Of a stretch of DNA of 64,000 nt, positions 21,929 through 32,992 are shown piece by piece. Position 1 is the first letter of the stretch. The number at the start of each line of letters is the position of its first letter. Under the pieces are notes generated by a model. It saw nothing but the letters and a program-made list of their open reading frames with translations, was not told the DNA's origin and made no database searches. The position numbers were made by a program, and so were the translations under genes. The DNA is taken from the NCBI RefSeq assembly GCF_028389875.1, contig NC_084678.1, forward strand, positions 11,128,899 to 11,192,898, written 5' to 3'. The DNA comes from Rhea pennata. Lineage: Eukaryota > Chordata > Aves > Rheiformes > Rheidae.

Positions 21929-24738
21929 GGAGGGCGCCGCGCCAGAGCCGCGGAGCCTCGCGGGCCGCCCGCGCCCCCGACGGCCCCGACGGCCGCGGCG
22001 AGCGCCGCAGGTAGCGGCCCCCGCCCTGCGCGGCGCCGCCTCCAGTTCGCCCCGGTGCTCTTACCGGGCTTCTTTCTTCTTTCTCTCTCCCCTCTTCTGC
22101 CTCCCCCGTTTTAATTTAGCTTTTCAGAGGTGCGAGGCTGCCGGGACGTTTCTGCAGGAAGCGTGGGCAACTGCGGTGTTCCCACGGCTCGGTGCAGGTG
22201 ACCGAATAGCTCAGTCGTCCTTTGGGTTTTGCACTTCAAAGTGAGAGGATAAAACGTTAAGGAAGCCGAGGAGTAGCGAGCTTTGCTGGGTGCACTGTCC
22301 TTACCCTATCTGGCTGACTAACTACTTACTTACGAAAAGGGCATGTGAGTGCATCACCTGCAAAGGCAAAATTCCCTTCGCTATTAATTCTGGCTGCTAT
22401 TAAATTCTGACAAAAGCCAGCTGTTGACACAAGAGTTTTAATCGAAAACCACACTGTAGCCCTCAGAGAGAGCCAAAGGCTTTCACACTACGTGGAGGCA
22501 GAAGAGGTGGCCAGCACGGATTCAGCAGCCAGGACACCTCTGTGCTCAGCTCTCCACCCTTCTCTTCTTGCAAGGGCAGTCACAGAGGCTGCGGATTTTG
22601 CTGCCATAGACACCTATAAACCACAAGTTTTTCAGGAAGAACAGGCATACTATTATAAGCACTTGATCTCCCCCCCACACACACACTACTTTTTTTCCCC
22701 CATCTGCCTCCAGTTGCATTTTGTGACTCAGCTCTTCATCTCCTTTATTTAAGAAGCTGGTCGTGAGATGCGGAGTCTGCAGATGGGTGTGTTAGACATG
22801 GGACAGAGAAATAGCCAGGAGACAGGGTTTGCCTCTGAATCCAAAAGCAGCCTGTGAAGGGTGTGTGTACACACCGCAAAGTCAAATTACTAACCAGAAA
22901 AGGTGGCAGTGAACAATACAGAGAAAAAAAATGGATAAAAGCAAGAGCAGGACATCTCACTCTAGAGTTTTAGAGCAATTGCAATTTTTCTACATCTTCT
23001 CAGCAAACAATCCTTCTATTTCAATGTTTTTCTTCTACAGGCTCATATTATGTGGGCCACAGGATCAGAGCACTTTCTAGGTGGGCTGTACAGAGGCACT
23101 TTGAAATTAAAGCGCGTTCAAAGGTGTGCTCTTCTCTCTCTTTTTTTAAGAAAACACTACAAAAAGAGGTTAATATTTTTGTGATTTGTTTGCTTCAAAT
23201 CAGTTCTGAAACTACATCTTGCTGTCCTTGTAAATGGGGTATAGTTCAGAGTTTGTTCAATGATAAGTACTGAGAAACCAGGCAAGAAAAGAGACAATCT
23301 GTGTGCTCTGTGGACACCTGTCTACTTGGGGGAATCAAAACGAACTCATTTGAAGGATCACAGCTCAGTGCCTGTGAAATGATCTCTTTAGAAGAGTCTG
23401 GAATAGACAAGTCAAGACTAGACTGGGCACAGGTCAATTTTTCCATGTTCCTAGCTGCAGTAGGAAGGAAACCACCCTGTTAATACGAAATCTTCTCTAT
23501 TAAGCCATTTTTAAATTACAGAATGGAAAAGGTTTTACTGAACTTCTGCGGTTGTGATGTAACTCTCTGGCAAGGAAACTTGTGTGTTTGTAGCTCAGCT
23601 AGGCCTGGAGCTGAGAGAGCTAATGATTGTCTCAATTTCTGGTAAAGTGCAGTTCTAAGGGCATTTTCAGTCTTCACTTCTTCCTCCCCTTCCTTTTAGG
23701 AGATCTCAAAAACAAGCCTTTCAGCCAGATCTTCTCACGTGACTTTTAGAGCATATCAAGTGTTATTTTAAGTGTAAAATGACACTATTTATAGGATTTT
23801 CGAGTTCAAGAATTGTGGCCATATCCTTATTTGAGTTTACGACCTAACTTGTCCCTCCACAGAGACACCTGTAACGGGAGCATGTCACCATCATCCCACA
23901 GCTGTCTACCTGTGGGACTTTCTATGTATGAGGACCAAATTTTTCTAATAATGGTGACAAGTAGTGACAACTGCAAGTGGAAAATCCTGTTCACTTTCAC
24001 ACTGTGAAAAAAAATATTAGTAGGTCAAAGACTGGAAATATTTTCTGAAGATCAAAGCTAAGCTGTGTGTGATATGTATTCTTCTATGCTTTTTCTTTTG
24101 CTACAGAAAATACGTGTTTTGATTTCTGAAGTCTCAGATGTCAGCAGAGAATGTTCTTCAAAAATGATCTGCCAGAGTAATACTTCTGTAGAAGATCTGA
24201 AGTGGACTGTGGTAGAGGTACAGAAACCCTGCATTACAGTGTATCTTTTTCATGACTAAAACATTAATTTGTAGGTGAAGTCCAAGTTTTATAGCTACTT
24301 CCAAAGCACAAGCAATTGCTAGTTCTACCTCTTGGGAAACCATAGTAAAATATTCTTTAAATAAGGCTTGGAAAACCTACCAAACTAAGAACTCCTCCGC
24401 AGGATGTATGAGACTGAAGTGTGATCAGAAATCTTACTGCAGCAAAATAGCTGAACTTCCAATATATTGCAGAAAAACCCAGAAGCACTGAACTAGTGCA
24501 AAGTGAACCAAATGCTTTTCATATAATGAATTTCAAACATACTAAACATTATCAAACCAACTCCTCAATCTGAAGGAATCATTAACTGGTAGTGGATTTT
24601 CTTCCTTAATACATGTTATTCTGAAAGATTCCTATTGTGGCGTATTACACAATTCCCATCTCCTGATCTTTGCTCTTTCTCCTTACTGGAGTAACCTTTT
24701 TACTGTTTTCGTCCTAAAAATGCTTTCAAAGATTTATG

Positions 24739-24739
24739 T

Positions 24740-24771
<32 letters not shown>
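24739..24771. repeat. (TTTA)n microsatellite
   Basis: About eight uninterrupted TTTA tetranucleotide units. Likely polymorphic. Confidence 0.95.
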
Positions 24772-25030
24772 TCCTACATCTTAAAAGTGCCACAGGAGAA
24801 TGAGTAGATTATGTAAATAATAGATCTGTCATGGACAAGGTATTTCACAATGCTGAGGAAGACAAACTGAATGCAACTTGTAAACTCTAGTGTCTAAACA
24901 CAAAGCTGCTATTCCAAGTTTTTAGTAATGTTTGTTTATACACTTTTAATTCTGTGTCTCTTGCTAGCTGAGGATCTTGCTGAGTTTTCTAAATATTAAT
25001 GAATTGAACCTCAGCCTAGGAAATGGGAAA

Positions 25031-25104
25031 GTACTGTAATTCCCATTTTACAAAAGAGAAACTGAAATGTATTTGAAAATCAAGATCACAAAGCTATACA
25101 TAGG
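25031..25104 (+). mobile_element. Ancient MIR-like SINE fragment
   Basis: The stretch around ATTCCCATTTTACAAAAGAG, then AAACTGAAATG and AGATCACAAAGCTA, follows the order of the MIR central region (CCCATTTTACAGATGAGGAA, AACTGAGGC, AGGTCACACAGCTA) as I recall the consensus. It is highly diverged, so it was fixed long ago. Confidence 0.6.
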
Positions 25105-26347
25105 CCCTCAATGTAAAATGAAAGCAAAATAAACCTTGTATATTTTTACTCAAATACTAGTTTTATAGCAGTAAACTTCTGATTTCACTACATAACTAGA
25201 TGACTACACTCCTACATGATAGTAGTGGCTGTGTGGAAAAATAGGTCTGCTGAGCAAACAGAACAAGGTAATCCTTAGAGAGGCATGCAGAAGAGCAGGG
25301 AGGTAGAAGAATAGCTCAAACTCTACCAGCCAAGGAATCTTCTTGCTGGCCATGCCCTGTTTGAGATATTTACCTCTCCAATAAACATTGCAACATTCAA
25401 TTACTGAAGGAATCTCTAATTGGTAAGTAAGTACACTGTTCAAGAAAATTAACAGAGGTCTTGTCTTAAATTAAGTGAAGTCAATGTTTAAGTTTACCAA
25501 AAAAAAAAAAAAAGTTTAACCAGCTTTTCTGTAAATAAATATTTATTTCTGCTTTACATGGTAGAAGTAATTTTCCATGCTGATCTCTATATAGGTTAAG
25601 TGTTAAGTCAGAAAGAAAGTAGGGAGCACAGACCAAGAAAGTGAGATCCATGACAGTAGGTTCAGTCAGTCAGCTTGGAGGTATTTTGAATATCATCGAC
25701 GCTTCCTTTCCTTCCAGTAACTAGAACCACTCTCTGGGCTTTTTCAGATTTCTGTGGCTCTCTCAGCAATTTTATCCTCCTCAAACAGGGAATGGAATTG
25801 TTGTAATGAAGGATTTGTACATTAGGGGGCTATGAGAATGACATACTGTCTATGCATCAGGCTGAACTTTTCTCTTTGGGCAGAGTTGGCAGAAGGCTAG
25901 AAGCTTTTTTCACTTTCCACATAGCACTGTTGAAAGGCAAGCTTGGTTTAAAAAGGAGTAGAATTTAGGAATCTGTGGTTTTTGAATTTTGAAAGCACTG
26001 AAATCATGATTTCATGACTAACCAATACCTGCAGGTGGATTCCCTAGTACTGCAGTAGCGTAAGGCTAGGCTTGCTGCTTTTGTCAGTCATGTTTCTCCT
26101 AGATGTTCATAATCTCATTGCTTTCTCCTGTCGACCCCCATCCTACACTTCTCTACTCTGCAATTATTGACAGGCTTAATGTACAATAGAACCAATCTAA
26201 CTACATTTTATGTTTGTCCATCTAATTTGAAGTACAATTTGGTTATTTACTTGTGAAAGCATTATGTGTGTTTATGACTGTAAAAATAACAGTGTCAATT
26301 TACTATTGATGTTATCACAAGGAACAGGAACTTTTGAATTGAATGTT

Positions 26348-26400
26348 GGCTTGCCTTTTGGCTTGCCTTTTCTCTCTTCTAATTTTTATTAGAGAAAAAA
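26348..26400. repeat. 12-bp tandem duplication followed by an imperfect hairpin
   Basis: GGCTTGCCTTTT occurs twice in tandem (26,348-26,359 and 26,360-26,371). Directly after it lies an imperfect inverted repeat centred on TCTAATTTTTATTAGA, with flanking CTCTCTT and AAGAGAG. Confidence 0.85.
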
Positions 26401-27960
26401 GAGAGATGAGAGACTTAGTTATGTTTTTCCATGGTTGGTAGTGCAAGATACACTGTAAATTGGTTAACTGGTGTTTAGGTCAGCGTCATTTGTATGTTCA
26501 GAGGCAGAATGCAAAGAAACTCTTAGAGGACATAAAAAAAGTGTAATATAAATAGTATTTTCCCCACCGCTTCAACAGAATGACTTATCCTCTCCTACAC
26601 TGCCTAATGATCCATGATATGTGGGCAAAGTCCACTTAAGTCAGATCTGTATTGAAACATATTAGTAGTATGGGAATATCAGCAAAAGCCCTTTTACATA
26701 GATTCCATAAATTACCATTTAATTCCATTTTTGTGGTGGGCATTAGTGACTCTGGATGGTGTAATTGAGAATCAGGCTAATCTGTATCCACATCAGGCTA
26801 AAGCTACAGACAGTCCTGTATAAATATACAGTATCTTGTTCTTCTAGGCAGAGAGGCCTGGGAAGTTTTAGAAGGAACTGTGAAAGGTTCTACTTAAAGT
26901 GTAAAAGAAGCATCTTGCTGGTCATGTTTTGCCCAAGACTCAGGCCAAAGGAATCACTTGAGATTTGCTGTGCTGTATGGAGACATGGAGGGTTAGACCT
27001 GTATACATTGCAAAATATAGATCCTCAAGCATCCTTAACCCAGAAGGAATGTAAATTCTTTAGGCATTTTTATTTTTACCTATAAAAACCGTAACAGTCT
27101 GCATGGCTGGCAACATGAATGTACACAGCTATCCACATTCTAGGACATTAATTCCTAGTACATTTTCCTCTTCGGGAAATTAATCTTGAATTTAGCTCTG
27201 CTTCTAGAAACAGTGTACTTAAGAGAAATCACGTATTCGTACTTAATTTTTATGTGCAGTTATACATGTGATTGCACAAATAAAAGTACAGTTAGCCTTT
27301 CACTTAGACATTTTTCATTATATACAGTTGCCTTGTTCACATGAAGTTAACATTGTAGTACATGAGTTCTGGGTACTGAAAAATTATGAAAATATTTTCA
27401 GTTCTAGTGATATTAACATCTCTACAATATAATTAAGTGATCCAAAACTGTTTGTAAAAGGCAAGGAAAGCTTTCAAAAGCAAGAAATGTTAAGTATCCC
27501 TTTAACTGAAACAACACTTCAAATCTAAAATAAATGTCTACTTTTATAAATCTGAGGCTTTTACTTTTGTGTGACTCTCTTAATTGCCTAGAAAAATAGC
27601 TGTTACCTAACTTCTTGAGAAAATTTGCTGAAGTTGGTTCTGAAAACACTTGAATCAGTCCCAGACTCCTGTAATTTACTGGATCTGTTGATTAAGTCTG
27701 TAATGTTTGCACAGATTACTTTGTTTTACTTTCGGTCTGATGGATGTTTCTGCTGAGGTAAATCTGACATCATACAAAGTCTTTTGTAAGCAAAGAGATT
27801 CCTGTTACTAGCAGAGATTTGCAAGGCTCGATTTCTGTGGGATGCTACTAGCGAGTTTGTCAAAGCAGCAATACTAACAGTATTGCTCCTGCACATTTTT
27901 CTTATGTTTATCTTATAATAAATATTTATCTCATTTTTCCGGCATTTACATCTTAGAGTT

Positions 27961-28008
27961 ATAAAGCATGCTTTATGTTTTATATGTTTATATGTTTTAT
28001 AAAACATA
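27961..28008. repeat. Pair of perfect palindromes
   Basis: ATAAAGCATGCTTTAT (27,961-27,976) and TATGTTTTATAAAACATA (27,991-28,008) are both perfectly self-complementary. They lie 14 bp apart in AT-rich intergenic DNA. Confidence 0.9.
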
Positions 28009-30005
28009 ACTGTAGGAATACAGTCTTTCATGTGTTTTTAAATAACTTACCAAAGAGCAATTTTTATTGTATTTCTAGCGTTTCACAGATAATATATAGC
28101 CTCTAATTTCCCCTCAAATACCAAAAAGTGGGAGATTTTCATGGATTTTTACTACCTATCACAGGGTACTGTTGCAAAACTCGAAGTCACAGCTTGATGT
28201 TAATAGCTTCAGTGCTGGCTGCAGCTAATGTCTTTTGAATGATATACAAAACTGTTACTACTGTTTGCAGGTGTTCAGAGAGAAGGAGTGTTAGTTATTA
28301 GTGTTATCATGATTCCAGTTTGGTAATAATATCTGGCCTCCAAATTCCCCAGAAATACCATGTTTTTTACTAACTATTATGAAGCACTGTTGTGTTTCAT
28401 GCTGGGGTAGATGCAATGATCCTTGTCTGTGGCCTTTAGAGTCTTTTCTGATGAAAGGTTTAATAGATATCTAAAAGATACATACTATTATTCTTGCAGT
28501 ACATCTCTAAGATCACAAAGAAATTAGTTTGAACTTTAACTAGTGAATTGCTGTGAGCACAGTGCATTTTGCTTCCCTTGTCTTCATTACAGCCATCGGA
28601 AAATATCAAAACTCTATCTCCCTTTACCATTAGTCAGCCAAAATCACGCTTGAGCTATGCCTCACTGAACTCGATACCCTCTGGGCCACATCCTGGTTAT
28701 TCCTGTTCATTGCTTATGGAGGGATTAGAGCAGGCTGCTTCAGCAGTTCATCAGATAAAGCCTTTGCCTGAAATCCTGCTGTTTATTTCAATTCAAATGC
28801 ATGGCCACAGAGTTCCCTAGGGAAGAGTTTAGTTTCCCCATATGTATGACTACTGAACACAAATATTGCCTTTGGGAAAACATTTAGTATATTTATTGCT
28901 TTATTTGGTAGAGTATCAAATGAACGCATCAGATGCCCCTTAGGAAAAGTCTTCTCCAAAACTCTTCTGTGATTCTGCCAGAAAAAAAACAGACTTGTGC
29001 AGATTAAAAGATGCTGAATAACAATACACGTCACAGACAGGCATCTTGTGAATCTGCAACCAGATTCCAGATTCAGGGACAAATACATTTGTAATATATT
29101 AAGAGAAAAGAATCTGTGGGGTCATGTTTAAGGAGGGAGCTGGATTCTGTTCCTCCTTATGAGTATTTTTTAAGAAATACACAGCAAGTTTTGAAATTGG
29201 CGCTGGCAGTGCTCCTGTTAAAAAGGAAATTGTTTCTAGCTGTACAAGTATAACTGAACACCTAATTTCAGGTAGTGTAGTAAGCAGTTCTTATTGATGA
29301 TGAACCACAAAAATAAACAAAACCCACCTGAAAAGAAAAAAGCTGATATTTCAATTGTAGGCCCAGCATGAACATGAAAAGCTTCCAGTAATGGCCAAAA
29401 AAAATTTCTGGTAAACTGAGAGATAGTCCATCACTAGAAATGTTTTTAGAACAGGATGGAGTGTGGAGTTACAGGAATACATAGCTAATACTTTGGACTC
29501 AGGTATGTTGCCTATTGCCAAATAGTGGTGATGAAGGACAAGGCCGCAGAAATAGCCCTGTATCAGCCATACAGCTTTTTATTTTAGGTAAAACAACTGC
29601 TGGGCAACAACCGTTCTACTGGGCAGAATTATGAGATTAAAGCACTACATTTACAGTACATCCTGCCCACAAAGGTGGATTAAGGTCTCTTACTGTGCTT
29701 CACCATAAAGGGATTCCCCTGCAAAAGGGAATCTCCGGCTTCCATTTTAGACTGTCAGAGTCAGCAGAAACTCCCCTCATTTACTAAGCTCTAATGTTGG
29801 ATATAACTGAATATAGAGCAGGGCTTGAATGGCAATGTTGTTTTTGAGTAGCAGGAGGGATATTCTTTCTTTGAAAGAACAAGGCTAAAAATCTGAGAAA
29901 ATCTGCCTTCTTTTCTTCAGAATACAAGGGAATGAAAATCTAAGAAAGGAGCCAGGTTTTGTCCTGTAAATAATTAAGGCTTGCTTCATTAAGATGTGGT
30001 ATTCG

Positions 30006-30034
30006 TATGTATATATAAAATAAATATATACATA
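30006..30034. repeat. AT-rich hairpin, 11-bp arms
   Basis: TATGTATATAT (30,006-30,016) and ATATATACATA (30,024-30,034) are perfect reverse complements around a 7-base loop. Simple AT-rich composition makes this less remarkable. Confidence 0.85.
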
Positions 30035-30311
30035 TTTATACCAGAATAAGTCACATTGTCTAATATTGGAAATGCTAGACTACTACCAGAATTGCACCTA
30101 CATCATGTGGCAACTGTACCCCTTGATTTATACTGGTACAATTAGAATATTCTAACTTTCATTCTTTGCTAATACTGATTGATCCACTTCATAAGACAAA
30201 GTCTTGAGAAACCAATGATTTCTTTTGTCTCCATTAAGTTTTCTCTGTTTCTAATGCATCCTGTATTAAAAACATTTTTGATGTGTGGCATTTCAGGATG
30301 CTCAGATATGG

Positions 30312-30353
30312 CAAGTTACCCTTTTCTCTGTGTAACTTGAGAGAAAAGGGTAA
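30312..30353. repeat. Interleaved (pseudoknot-type) inverted repeats
   Basis: Four blocks: CAAGTTAC (30,312-30,319), CCTTTTCTCT (30,320-30,329), GT, GTAACTTG (30,332-30,339) and AGAGAAAAGG (30,340-30,349). Block 1 pairs perfectly with block 3 and block 2 with block 4, so the two stems interleave. An alternative 14-bp stem also exists (30,316-30,329 with 30,340-30,353). No gene or transcript is evident around it. Confidence 0.85.
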
Positions 30354-32964
30354 AGAGTTTGTGAGTCTAAAGCAGCTCAGGCAAACAGCATGGCAAAATT
30401 CTCTCCCACCGAGCTGTATTGCAAAAGGCAAGTAACACGTGGAAAGGAAAGGAAAATGTGTGAAGAACCACAGAGGAGACATAAGACGAAGGGTGTGTGG
30501 GTTTTACACACCACAGATGGGATCCCATCAAGGTGCAAGATGAAGCTAACCACATTTGCAACAACAGTGAAGAACAGTACAAGAAAGAGCAAGTCCTTTT
30601 ATGCAACTGAAAGAGAAATGAGGTCACTGAGTTCAATGAGTTTATCTTACTCCACCACTAGATGTTTGCACTCGTGCACTGTTTTCACTTTTATTTACAT
30701 AAGAAAGGTCTACAGTAAGTTACTCTTGGCAACATGCTCATACCACAAATCTTGCCCAAGCATGTGGAAGAAACAGATTTATTTTCAAAGCCTTCGAGTC
30801 ATCAAATTCTTGTGAAATCCACTCCTTTTCTGTTGAAGGAAATTACACTGGCTCAGATCTAACATGAGTTAATCCACCTACAGAAATAAACATGGTTTAG
30901 ATTATATCCTTTCATAGTAGGATCTTTAAGAAGAGAGATGATTACTGACTGTTCATGAAGAGTAGCTGAATGGCCAGAGAAATGAGAGTTTATCTCTGAG
31001 AAAAAGAGACTTATGAATTAGGATTATGTTTTCACATCCAGGGATAACTTCTGTGATGATTTTTTTTCCTTAATGGGAAACAAGTTAAAATCATGTACCA
31101 CAAGAAAACATAAAAGTCAGCTTGAGGGCCATTCAAAGTATTTTCTTTTCTATTTTGTTTTTCCTTCTAGATAGTAACTTGAAGTTTGAAATTGTTATTC
31201 CAAACTGAAAAACAGAACTTTTTCATTCAGCATATATCCACAATAAGATGTTCTGACAAATTTGAAAACTTTTCCCCTCATTTTTGAGCTAGAAAGCTAC
31301 TACAGTCATTCCCACAGGCAGATGTGACTTTCTTAAATTTATTCAACCAAAAACAGTTACTGAAACAGAGCTCCCAGCGAGCTCTACTACAGAATGAAGC
31401 TCAATACTTCTGAATTTTACAGTCTGTGTGGAGTGAACTCCAAGCCTGTTACTACTAAGGCAGAAACCTTGGTTGAGGGAGAATTGTTAGTATATGTGCT
31501 AGGACTTTAATGATGCATGTCATATTCCAGCTCTTCCTAATGAGGCCCAGTTGTAGGAATTTAACAGGAAAACTTTTTAAGGTATTTACCCATTCTTCTT
31601 CTGGGTAGTTGTCCTCTACTGTTCTCCATGGGTTCCCTTTTGAATGGGCTTTTATGAGCTATCATGGAGCAAGGACTCTCTTGTGGCTAAAGCACTGAAT
31701 TTTGGCTCAAGAACACTGTGTTCTAGCAAAATCAAAAGTCCCACTGGTTGTTTCTGTATTTCTCATTAAAACAGTTGTTGGTTAATATTCTTCACGCATT
31801 ATGAGGGAGGTGAGATACGAGCCATCAGACAGAGCAAGGAATCGTACGCAAGTCTCACGTATCATGAACAAGTGTTCGGACAGCAAGGCTGTTGCACAGT
31901 AGAGTGCTTTCTAAAGCATAGCTTTGGAAAGAAAGGTTGTAGGTTCTTGCCTTCAGGAAGCGCTTTTGATCTTCGCACTCCAGAGTGGTGGAGGTAATTC
32001 CCAGCAGCTCCGGGACGAGGTTCTGAGACACCGTAGACAGCTCCTTGCTCAGAACGCTGCTGGAGCTCCTGGAGCTCCGAACCCTCCGGGTGCGCGGCAC
32101 TACGAGCCGGGGACCCCAGCCCAGAGTTTGGGATTCCTTTCCAAAGCTAGATGCTTTAAAAATATGCCTTATATGGCCTTGACTCTACATACTCAGGTGC
32201 TTTCTGGGGGGGGTCCAATGACCTTTGACTGCAAGGACTCTCCCTCGCAGCTGTGAAATGCTACAATGACCTGATTTAATTTTACAGCTGTGACATAAGC
32301 TAAATACACTGGAGCATGTGGAGGCAATTATGCAGCGTAAATGCCAGATACCTCATGTCTTGTTAACAACTAGCCATCTTAGAAAAAATGTTTATTTTTG
32401 CGTAAAAAGTCCCTCCACGAGGATTTGGACTTGAAAGCCTTTTCCGCCCCCATTTCCAGAAACAGGAGGCCGGTTCGAGCGAAACCTCGGGCTGATCCCT
32501 GGCGCCGCGCAGGGCCCCCTGGCCGAGCGGGGCTCGGGCCCCGCGGGCTGCCCTTGCTCGGGGCGCCGGCGGCACGGTGTCGGGAAGGGGCCTGCCCTGG
32601 GAGGTGCGGCGGGGGCGGGGGCGCCGCGGGCGGGACGCGAACCGGCTGCCCCGCGCGCCGCCGCGCCGCGCCGCGCCGCACCCCGCCGCTGTCCCCTGGC
32701 GCCACCGCGCGGCAGCGCTCGCAGGCCGCAGCGCTGTTCTGGGCGGGGCGCAGCGGGCCGCACGTTCCCCCTTCGGCGGGACGTACCAAGCGCAGCGCGC
32801 TGGGGGGGGTGCGCGCGGCACCCCGCGGCCGGGCGCCAGGGCTGGCGGCGGCGAAGAGCGGGCAGCGCGAGGCAACGCGGCGGAGACCGCTGGCAGGCGC
32901 CCGCCGTTGTGCTGCCTCCGTCCCGCTCCCCCTCTGCGCAGGGAGCGAATGGTTCAGCCCCGCC

Positions 32965-32977
32965 CAAGATGGCCGCC
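32965..32977 (+). promoter_or_regulatory. YY1-like element overlapping the PFDN4 start codon
   Basis: CAAGATGGCCGCC matches the YY1 core (AAGATGGCGGC type) that in many TATA-less housekeeping genes sits just downstream of transcription start and over the ATG. This suggests a very short 5'UTR. The element differs at one base from the classical motif. Confidence 0.5.
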
Positions 32978-32992
32978 ACCATGAAGAAAGCG
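32969..32992 (+). CDS. PFDN4: PFDN4 exon 1 (coding part)
   Basis: Only 8 codons (MAATMKKA) before the donor GTGAGT. The first ATG has A at -3 and G at +4; the second, at 32,981, is preceded by GCCGCCACC. Intron 1 is 353 bp and lies mostly in the CpG island. Confidence 0.96.

Larger units (their letters stand above)
21080..22070. promoter_or_regulatory. CpG island over the CYP24A1 promoter and exons 1-2
   Basis: A sharp rise in G+C with abundant CpG, covering intron 2, exons 1-2 and about 300 bp upstream of the gene, against AT-rich flanks. The limits are approximate, set by eye. Confidence 0.85.
22100..32400. other. Intergenic spacer between CYP24A1 and PFDN4 promoters
   Basis: About 10 kb of AT-rich DNA between two divergent genes. 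No supported coding exon was found. It contains a TTTA microsatellite, one MIR-like relic, palindromes at 27.96 kb, hairpins at 30.0 and 30.3 kb, and a small GC-richer patch at 31.95-32.13 kb with acceptor-like and donor-like signals but no recognised gene. It could hold enhancers of CYP24A1, but nothing in the sequence proves this. Confidence 0.55.

Noticed and set aside
21022-22244. Plus-strand open frames of 84-138 codons antisense to CYP24A1 exons 1-2 and over its promoter
   Set aside because: Compositional artefacts of the CpG island. They are antisense to true exons and have no domain or splice support.
30390-30815. 141-codon plus-strand frame, with minus-strand frames over the same stretch
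   Set aside because: No similarity recognised. Open on both strands, which argues for composition rather than coding.
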